Position numbers and translations under genes: made by a program
In this document: in pieces, positions 8,194 through 15,600 of the stretch
Layout: each line of letters begins with the position of its first letter
Numbering within the stretch: position 1 is the first letter of the stretch
The notes under the pieces: generated by a model
The model's database searches: none
The model's input: only the letters and a program-made list of their open reading frames with translations
What the model was told of the DNA's origin: nothing
Assembly (NCBI GenBank): GCA_028284925.1
Contig: JANQQT010000149.1
Span: 1-44,645, forward strand
Reading direction: 5' to 3'
Length of the DNA stretch: 44,645 bases
Origin: Phycisphaeraceae bacterium
Lineage (GTDB): Bacteria; Planctomycetota; Phycisphaerae; Phycisphaerales; Zrk34

Positions 8194-9153
8194 ATGCCTC
8201 TGATAATCAATGGTCAGACCATCGACGAGTCGACGATCGAGCAGGAATTCTCCAATATCAAGGCTCAATTTGAGTCAATGTCCGGCAGTTTTTCGTGTTG
8301 CGAGCGGGATGATGAGTTTCGCGGCTATGCGCGCGAGAATGTGGCGGCCCGATTTCTTCTGATGCAGGAGGCGGTTAAGGGCGAGATTCAGATTGATGAG
8401 GCGCGGATTGATGCGGGAATTGATGAGCTATCGGAGCAGCATGGGGGAATGGACATGCTTAGGATTGCTTACGATGTGGAAGAGGGAGAAGACGACTCGG
8501 TCATTCGCAAGGATGTTACTGATCGACTGAAGGTGGAGGCATACGTTCAGCAATTGACCGATGCGTTGGCTGAGCCGTCGGATGAAGATCTGTCGGATTA
8601 CCATAAGGCGAATATTGAAACTTATACGACCCCTAAGAAAGTGCGTGCATCTCACATCCTGAAAGCCATCACGCAGGTGGAGGAAAAGGAAGAGACGTTT
8701 GAGCTGATGATGCGGCTAAGAGACGAATTGCTGTCGGGAGCGAGTATTGAGGCACTTGCGAAGGAACATTCGGATCGTGTTAAGGAAATTGAAGAGGCGG
8801 AAGAAGTGGATCCGGATGCGGGTGACGGCATTGATCTTGGTTTTTTCGGAAAGGACGAGATGATGGAAGAGTTCGCCACCATTGCCTTTTCGATGGCTGT
8901 CGGGGAGGTAAGTCCGGTATTTTTGACGCACTATGGATATCACTTGCTGACGGTGACGGAAATTCAGTCGCCCGAGCCGATACCCTTTGCGGATATTCAG
9001 GACGAAGTCAAGGCGCACTTTCTGGAGGACCGTCGAGAGAGTTTGATCCAGCATCGCGTGGCGGAACTCAAGGAGGATGCTGAAATTGAATACGTTGAAG
9101 AGGTATATGAAGAGGATGAAGCGTTGCTGACGCCGGACTCTGAAGATGATTGA
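8194..9153 (+). CDS. Parvulin-type peptidyl-prolyl cis-trans isomerase
   Basis: 319 residues. The rotamase (PpiC/SurA/NifM) domain spans about 150-270. It opens with the typical VRASHILKAI, contains DLGFFGKDEMMEEFATIAFSM, where the family usually has GGDLGxFxxxxMVxEFxxAAF, and closes with THYGYHLLTVTEIQ. The N-terminal 140 residues are helical and SurA_N-like. There is no signal peptide, so it is probably cytoplasmic, unlike SurA or PrsA, and the NifM-like layout fits better. The protein is very acidic, especially the tail (EEVYEEDEALLTPDSEDD). A CC pair near residue 35 could bind metal or form a disulfide. It converges on the membrane gene at 9175 with 21 bases between stops. Confidence 0.85.
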   Translation: MPLIINGQTIDESTIEQEFSNIKAQFESMSGSFSCCERDDEFRGYARENVAARFLLMQEAVKGEIQIDEARIDAGIDELSEQHGGMDMLRIAYDVEEGEDDSVIRKDVTDRLKVEAYVQQLTDALAEPSDEDLSDYHKANIETYTTPKKVRASHILKAITQVEEKEETFELMMRLRDELLSGASIEALAKEHSDRVKEIEEAEEVDPDAGDGIDLGFFGKDEMMEEFATIAFSMAVGEVSPVFLTHYGYHLLTVTEIQSPEPIPFADIQDEVKAHFLEDRRESLIQHRVAELKEDAEIEYVEEVYEEDEALLTPDSEDD

Positions 9154-9174
9154 CGGGGGGTAACCGCAGGAACG

Positions 9175-9939
9175 TTAACTCCGTTTCTGCTTTGTTATGG
9201 ATTGCGTGGCGAGTCGTGTTATTCCCGTAAGTAACACGAAGCCAGAGGCAATGATAAGTGCCAGCCAGACGAGGCGTAGGGGCCACGGGCCTAGGAAGGC
9301 AATGATGGTGGTGGAGCCAGGCGTTGTTTTACTGACATATCCGTAGTTGGTTCCAAGTTGCAGATTCAAAAACAGTAAGGCGAAGCCATAGACGAATGTG
9401 ATCAGGATTGCCAGGCCTGCCTGTCTGAATGTGGGGATGAAGCGGTGTACGACGAGGTCATAGAAGGCGGCTCCGACGATAAGGGCGTGCAATGCCCAAA
9501 AAATATAGAATTCGACGGCATCGGGACCGTGTTCGACGATAGGCGTGATTAATCCTTGGCTGGACAAGCCGATTCCCCAGAAGAATAAGACGATTCGCAG
9601 TATTTTTGTGTGAAAGACTAGGACCAGGGAAGCAACCAGACCGCCAATATCGCAGTAGTGGAGGGGGAGGCTGTCTTGTACGTCAAATCCTTCAGGTCGG
9701 AGGCCGCCGTACCAAGAGGCGGTAAATGCCCATATGGCCAATCCGATCGTGCCGAGAGCCCGTCGAAAGACTGCTTCCCGGGCAATCGAATCGTTTTTTA
9801 ATGAACAACCCACACAAGTTAGCGTAACGATCAGCATAATGATGACGGTAATGCTGAACACGTGAGGCAGATTGAATAGCGATGCGGCTTCGGCCAGTTG
9901 GGGGATTGGAGCAATGAGATTGTTTGGAAGGAATTGCAT
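9175..9939 (-). CDS. YwaF/TIGR02206-type integral membrane protein
   Basis: 254 residues with about seven hydrophobic helices. The PLHYCDIGGLVASLVLVF segment near residue 92 matches the hallmark LPLHxCDL of the TIGR02206 (YwaF, TMEM164-related) family, and ALHALIVGAAFYD gives the conserved His-containing helix. The bacterial family has no established function; the eukaryotic relative TMEM164 is reported as a phospholipid acyltransferase. It stands alone on the minus strand between the parvulin and a divergent lipid acyltransferase gene (115-base gap), a lipid-related context that is suggestive only. Confidence 0.75.
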   Translation of the reverse strand: MQFLPNNLIAPIPQLAEAASLFNLPHVFSITVIIMLIVTLTCVGCSLKNDSIAREAVFRRALGTIGLAIWAFTASWYGGLRPEGFDVQDSLPLHYCDIGGLVASLVLVFHTKILRIVLFFWGIGLSSQGLITPIVEHGPDAVEFYIFWALHALIVGAAFYDLVVHRFIPTFRQAGLAILITFVYGFALLFLNLQLGTNYGYVSKTTPGSTTIIAFLGPWPLRLVWLALIIASGFVLLTGITRLATQSITKQKRS

Positions 9940-10054
9940 GGATAGGTGCCGGTTTGAGGATTTGAGTGTAGAATGATAGGCGTAGTACGGGAGTCCATGG
10001 TTTGCGTGGATGTCGTTTGGTACAGGTCGGACCTCTTAGAGGGGTGGGGTTAAC

Positions 10055-11872
10055 ATGATTAGGGACTGCGCGATAGACAGGCCGTTTAAGGTTGATCTTC
10101 CTCGAGCTGGGACTCTTGGAAGGATGTTGATGCGCGCAGCCCGGCCAGTTGTTGAACGCGTTCTCAAGTTTCCCGCGCTGAATCAAGTTTATCTGGATGC
10201 CTGCCGAGGGCGGACGGACGAGCGCGAAGGTACTTTTTTTGAGCGCGTGTCCAAGGTCCTGGGGATGCAGTTGGATGTTGACGAAGAGCAACTGGCACGC
10301 GTTCCTCAATCCGGTCCGCTGGTCGTTGTCGCAAACCATCCTCTGGGAGGGCTGGAAGGGATTCTTCTTCCTGCGTTACTGAATCGCGTTCGACCGGACA
10401 TCAAGGTTGTTTCCAATTATCTGTTGTCCTGTATGCCAGAGATGCATGATGTTTCGTTTTTTGTAGACCCGTTTGGTAAGCCGACGTCGACGGAACGTAA
10501 TTTTGCCGCCATGCGTTCGATATTGCGTTGGGTCAGGGATGGTGGAGCCATCGCCACGTTTCCGGCGGGCGAGGTATCTCACTTGCACTGGCGTCAGCGT
10601 CGTGTGGTAGATCCTGCGTGGGATGCGACGATCGCCAAGATCGTTCAGCGGGCCGAGGCTGCCGTTCTTCCAGTATTCGTGGATGGTCGAAACAGCAACC
10701 TTTTTCAGATGATGGGGTTGATTCATCCGCGACTTCGCACCGCGATGTTACCTCGTGAACTCCTGAAGAAACGAAACGGTACGATTCGAATGCGAATCGG
10801 GAGTCCATTGACGTCTGCGCGAACCAAGCGCTTTAAGGATCCTGCAGAGCTTACAGACTACATGCGCGTCCGGACTTATATCCTTAAAAAAAACCGCAAG
10901 GAAGATACACCACCGCGGGCGGAGATTATTGACAGGCCGGGGTATGCTCGAATCGTTGATCCGGTATCGCCCGAGGTTGTCGCTGATGAGATAGCAGGCT
11001 TACCCAAAGACCAGTTCATGCTTGAAAGTGGGGAGCAACAGGTTTATTTCGCGCGCAGTTCGCAGGCGCCGAACCTCTTGCGTGAATTGGGAAGATTACG
11101 TGAAATAGCGTTTCGGCAGGTTGGTGAGGGGACAGGGTTTGAACTGGATATCGATCGATTTGACGAGCACTATCTGCATTTGTTTATCTGGCACAAGACC
11201 GAGGCCAAGATTGTCGGCGCATATCGACTTGGCTTGACGGATGAAATCTTGCCGCGATTCGGCAAGGCAGGGTTGTATACCGATACCTTGTTCCGGTACC
11301 AGCAGGAATTGCTTGATCAGATTAATCCTGCGATTGAGCTTGGTCGTTCATTTGTCCATCCAGCGTTCCAGAACAGCTATGCACCTCTCATGCTGTTGTG
11401 GAAAGGGATTGGGAGCTTTATTGCACAGAATCCGCGATACACGCGTTTGATCGGTCCGGTCAGTATCAGCGCGCAATACACTACCATGTCTCGCCATCTG
11501 CTTGTGGCGTTCCTGAAGCTCAATAAGTACCTTCCTGCATTGGGAAAGCTGATTCACCCCAAAAATCCGCCGGAGTTTTCACCGGATCGGGATTGGGATG
11601 CGCGGCAGTTTTCCACGGTCATTCGTGATCTGGATGAGGTGAATGATCTGATCAGTGATCTTGAATCGGATCGCAAGCGTATGCCTGTACTCCTGCGTCA
11701 ATACCTGAAACTGAATGCTCAGCTGCTGGGGTTCAACGTGGATCCGGAATTTGGTGATGCTTTGGATGGGCTCATGCTGGTGGATGCAACGACCACGGAT
11801 CGCAGGACGATGATTCGATATATGGGTCGAGAGGCGACCAACAAGTTTTTGGCGTATCACGGATTGGATTAG
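10055..11872 (+). CDS. Fused acyltransferase of the ornithine-lipid type (OlsA-like + OlsB-like, OlsF arrangement)
   Basis: 605 residues with two acyltransferase domains. The N-terminal half (about 75-280) is a PlsC-like lysophospholipid acyltransferase with NHPLGGLEG near 94-102, the hydrophobic-strand/FVDPFGK region and TFPAGEVS. The C-terminal half (about 325-500) is the hemolysin-like GNAT fold of OlsB, with KIVGAYRLG and ELGRSFVHPAFQ. Known OlsF enzymes are built this way: the C-terminal part N-acylates ornithine with a 3-hydroxyacyl group and the N-terminal part adds the second chain, giving phosphorus-free ornithine lipids. Substrate identity is inferred from the architecture. A GAGGGGTGGGG ribosome binding site precedes the ATG. 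The gene is monocistronic. Confidence 0.8.
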   Translation: MIRDCAIDRPFKVDLPRAGTLGRMLMRAARPVVERVLKFPALNQVYLDACRGRTDEREGTFFERVSKVLGMQLDVDEEQLARVPQSGPLVVVANHPLGGLEGILLPALLNRVRPDIKVVSNYLLSCMPEMHDVSFFVDPFGKPTSTERNFAAMRSILRWVRDGGAIATFPAGEVSHLHWRQRRVVDPAWDATIAKIVQRAEAAVLPVFVDGRNSNLFQMMGLIHPRLRTAMLPRELLKKRNGTIRMRIGSPLTSARTKRFKDPAELTDYMRVRTYILKKNRKEDTPPRAEIIDRPGYARIVDPVSPEVVADEIAGLPKDQFMLESGEQQVYFARSSQAPNLLRELGRLREIAFRQVGEGTGFELDIDRFDEHYLHLFIWHKTEAKIVGAYRLGLTDEILPRFGKAGLYTDTLFRYQQELLDQINPAIELGRSFVHPAFQNSYAPLMLLWKGIGSFIAQNPRYTRLIGPVSISAQYTTMSRHLLVAFLKLNKYLPALGKLIHPKNPPEFSPDRDWDARQFSTVIRDLDEVNDLISDLESDRKRMPVLLRQYLKLNAQLLGFNVDPEFGDALDGLMLVDATTTDRRTMIRYMGREATNKFLAYHGLD

Positions 11873-11949
11873 GGCTAGGATAAAAAAGTATTTGTGCCAG
11901 AGGGATATAGCAACCGTCCGTTTTTCAACGAGTTTACATTGTTTTTACA

Positions 11950-11978
11950 TTTACATGCGAAAAGTACGCGTATATACT
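11950..11978 (+). promoter_or_regulatory. Sigma-70-like promoter for the Tat-exported orphan
   Basis: TTTACA (11950-11955), a 17-base spacer, then TATACT (11973-11978). Transcription would start near 11985, leaving a leader of about 125 bases before the ATG at 12112. No known riboswitch was recognised in the leader. Confidence 0.55.
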
Positions 11979-12111
11979 ATTGATGCTTGCAATCATATGT
12001 GTGCAAGTGTCGTTTTGTGAATATTGGTCCCGTTTGTTGGCCGAGGCATTTGAAGTGTCCGGTTGACATGAGTAATCCGAGTCCCCCTTTCTCAGGTAGA
12101 CAGGTAGAACA

Positions 12112-12603
12112 ATGGAATCTTTAAGCAGAAGAGAGTTTGCGGCGTTAGCGGCTGGATCGGCTGTGGTGATCCCTTTTACCGTTTCCGAAGCGGATGGCGC
12201 GGTGAATGAGAGAATTCTCGGCCACCACAAAACAAAGTTTACACTTGATGACAAGTACCGCCTTCGTCTGACGGGTACGTTGAAGAAAACAAAGAAGATT
12301 TGCTCGTGTATTGTCACCTTTTTTATCCTTCGGAGTAAGCGAGGCCAAGACAGTTGGATCCGAGCCAAACGCGTGATTTCCACGCGAAGAACCACGAAGA
12401 TTCGCCCGGTAGTGTATACGTTTCCGAAGGGGCAGTATGCGTTGGTACTTCAGGGCAAGGGAATGGATTACGATCTCAAGGTTGAAAAATCCGACAAGAA
12501 AAAGACGATCGATAAGGATGTAACCGAATGGGAAGAAGTGGCCAACATGGTCGGAACGGTTAAGTTGCCCGGTGAGATCGATGATTATGAACCCATCAAA
12601 TGA
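12112..12603 (+). CDS. Small Tat-exported lysine-rich protein of unknown function
   Basis: 163 residues. The N-terminus has a twin-arginine motif SRREF followed by a hydrophobic stretch and an ADGA cleavage-like site near residue 30, so Tat export is likely. The mature part is basic in its first two thirds (KKTKKICS, RTTKIRPVVY, KSDKKKTIDKD) with predicted beta strands (YALVLQGKGMDYDLKVEK), ending in an acidic tail (PGEIDDYEPIK). I recognise no family. It has its own promoter with a long leader and a terminator, so it is an independent unit. Tat use implies folding before export or use of the Tat route by default. Confidence 0.6.
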   Translation: MESLSRREFAALAAGSAVVIPFTVSEADGAVNERILGHHKTKFTLDDKYRLRLTGTLKKTKKICSCIVTFFILRSKRGQDSWIRAKRVISTRRTTKIRPVVYTFPKGQYALVLQGKGMDYDLKVEKSDKKKTIDKDVTEWEEVANMVGTVKLPGEIDDYEPIK

Positions 12604-12639
12604 TGGGGTATCCCTCTTTGTATTCAGAGAATTTGAAAG

Positions 12640-12668
12640 CGCCGCGAATGAAATTTCGCGGCGTTTTT
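12640..12668 (+). terminator. Rho-independent terminator of the Tat-exported orphan
   Basis: Inverted repeat CGCCGCGAA (12640-12648) / TTCGCGGCG (12655-12663) with a 6-base loop and a T run at 12664-12668. It lies 37 bases after the stop at 12603 and may also help end the convergent gene at 12700. Confidence 0.85.
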
Positions 12669-12699
12669 ACATGATGAGTTTATTGTGACCTATTGTTAA

Positions 12700-15600
12700 T
12701 CAAATTACGACACCATCCGCCACCTCCATCAAGTTGATAGCACCCCCTCCTCCGCTAACACCCTCGCTTCGTGCGTTCGCATCAAAGAGGATAGAAAGAT
12801 CATCAATGGATTTGCCAAAAGCGGACAGAATGAGCAACTGGTCGTTATCGTCGACAACTGAGTCATTATTGAAATCCGCCCATGTTATGAAAGGCGGTTC
12901 AGAGCCCCCCGTATTTTTACCTTTGGCGGCGAGGAAATATCCAAAGTCGGCGAAGTTGACCACATCGTTGTTGTCAAAGTCATAAAGGACTGCACGAATA
13001 TCCACATTTGGTTCGGATATCGGATCGGCTTCCACGCTACCGTTGTTGTAGGTGGTGACCGTCGTGTCCAGAGTATTGACGGATAGATTCATCGAATACG
13101 GGCCGAATGTCGTATTGGCGGGATCGATTGGTGCTATACCTGTAAACAGGACGCGTCCCAGAAGTGCGTACGAGTCATTACCTGCATTGGCTCCCTGGTT
13201 TGCCTCGCCGCCAAACTTGATCCAGCCTTCGATCAGATTTATTTCCGAATGGTCGTCTCCGCCCAAGATGTTGCTGTGGTCGATGGCGTCCACGCGAGCC
13301 GTCGCGGGATCAAAGTCGAGTCTGACAGTAGCAAATTCCAGGGAATCGTTAGTGGCTTCAGCTTTCATCCAGACTTCCACCCAGTAGGATTGTCCTTCGC
13401 GTTGCCAGAATTCCTCGCCGCCCGCTCCGGTCACCGGGTTAATGTCGGAAGTGGGGATGGTCGCTGATTCCTCTATGTTCGTCGGTAGGATACGCGGCGT
13501 CAGAGCGATTTGGACATCCGTTTCTGTAACGGGCAGAGGTTCTACATACGTAAGATTGAGGCGTGGGTGCGCTCCGACCGTGTTGGATTCACTGGAGTGT
13601 GCGCTGAAACCGTTCGTGTTCTGCCCGTCGGCAATTAGAAAACCAAAGTTGGAGGAGGGGTCATTCACAAAACTTTGAATGACGTCAAGTCCTTGAGAAT
13701 TCAAACTGTGCGTGATGGCACCAAAATTCGACGAGCTGATGGTTGCCAAAACTTCCGTGTCGCGATCACCGGCGCCAGTCAGGCCACCGGCATCCCATGC
13801 GTTTCCGTTGGAGGCCTGATTCCATGTAACTTCGTTTTCATTCCAGTCTCGCAGAATCCGGTAGAGTTCGTATTCCTGGCCGTTGCTGGTATTAAGGTAG
13901 TCAAGCGTGATCGAAGCGCTGAGTATTGTACTTCCCACAGGTATGTGGCTGATATCCCATTTGATCAATGACATCTGATTGCTGCCACCGGTATCGTCAT
14001 CCGAGCCATCAACCTCGATGGTTTGGACGGAGCCAAAATTGTCATTCTCCACACCTTCAGCGATCCATGCGTCCGATGTACCGTCGTAGGCGCCATCTGG
14101 ATTGACACCTGTCTGGAAGGAGGCTTGCAGTATGGGTATCGCGAACGGTTCGCTCCTTTGGCCTTCTAAACCTGCTCCGTTCACGGCCGACACCTCGTAT
14201 GAAAAACCTTGAATAATCGAGAATTGCGTATCGGTCCACGAGGTTGTTTGAACTGTATCCACCACTTGGCCGTTTCGATAAAGGCGGTAGAAACCGATGC
14301 CGGTTTCATCGTCGGTTGCAGGTGACCAGTTCAATAACAGGTTCTCTCCCTGCATGGATCCGATTAGGTCTTCCGGTGTTGAAGGAGGTGAAGGATCGCT
14401 CAATACGTTGGCTCGTCCCGGTGTGCCGCCATCGATTCCTGCATCCCAGTTGTCCGGTTCGTTGCTCCACGCATTCAGATCAGTACGTGAAAGGGATGGT
14501 CCTAATCCGTCGGCTTCCACCGACCATGGCGCCTTGTCGTTGTATCGAATTCGCTCGACGGCAATCATCGGAACGAAATCATCCAATTCAGGCGTATCGG
14601 GTCGACTTAGCTCAAGCAATTCACCTCCATTATCCAGACTGCCTGAATATGGCCCGAAGATCTGAATATTGACAGGTATATTGTGGGCGGTTCGATAGGC
14701 AGCCGGATCAATTGGAACGACCAAAGCCAACTCATTCGGAGCCAGCGAAACACCTTGCGGGAACGTAAAGTCGATCCCGTTAGTGAACTGCCACGTATTT
14801 GCCGGATTGGCCGGATCAAACAAATTAACGCTCGATTCACTGCGGTTGACGAGTTCAACAAACTCTTCATGTCCGGGAGTAGGGTTATACATGATTTCAT
14901 TGACGACGACGTCACCTAGGGCAGGCGGAGCATTAACGCTGCCCAGTGTGGAAACCGACGTCGCCGTGATATCCAGGTATCCTGCTGAATTCGTATATCT
15001 TCCGAATGTAACGCCGTTGGCCGCTGCACCAAATTCAATATGGTCAATGAATCGCTTGGGGCCGGAAATATCGCCTTCCAGAAGCCAGACATCATCGCCT
15101 TCGGCAGAGTTCAAGGCGAATGGCGTAGGATTATTCGGCCCACCGACGTTAAAATCGTTCTCGTCCAGCACCAGGTATCCAAATGACGGAAGTACTGTGC
15201 CGGCTGGTATCTGGTATTTGAAAAGATTGTCGGCATCATCACTGACATACCAGTGGCTGATGTCTATCGGATCCCTGCTTGCATTAAACAGTTCAATTGC
15301 GTCAACATCCGGAAGGTCGGTGTGCGTTAAGACCTCCGTGACAACAACGTCTGATCGCTTCGGAAGTCCTGCGCGACCTGGGCTGCCGCCGTATTCTGTG
15401 CTGGAATTCCAGTTGGCGGGATCGTTGTAATCATTTTCCGTGTTGTTGACTGCCAGGGATGCGCCATTACCGTCGGCACGATCAGGCCAACCGGCTCCGT
15501 CGTTGTATTCGAAGTTCTGGAATGGTCCGGTGATTGCGGAACTCAGGATGATCTGCTCCCCGCCATTGGAAAGACTGCTGGTGAAAGGGCCGGTGACGTT

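Noticed and set aside
11934..12395. Minus-strand frame overlapping the Tat-exported gene
   Set aside because: It lies antisense to a plus-strand gene with promoter, Tat signal and terminator, and shows no recognisable protein features.
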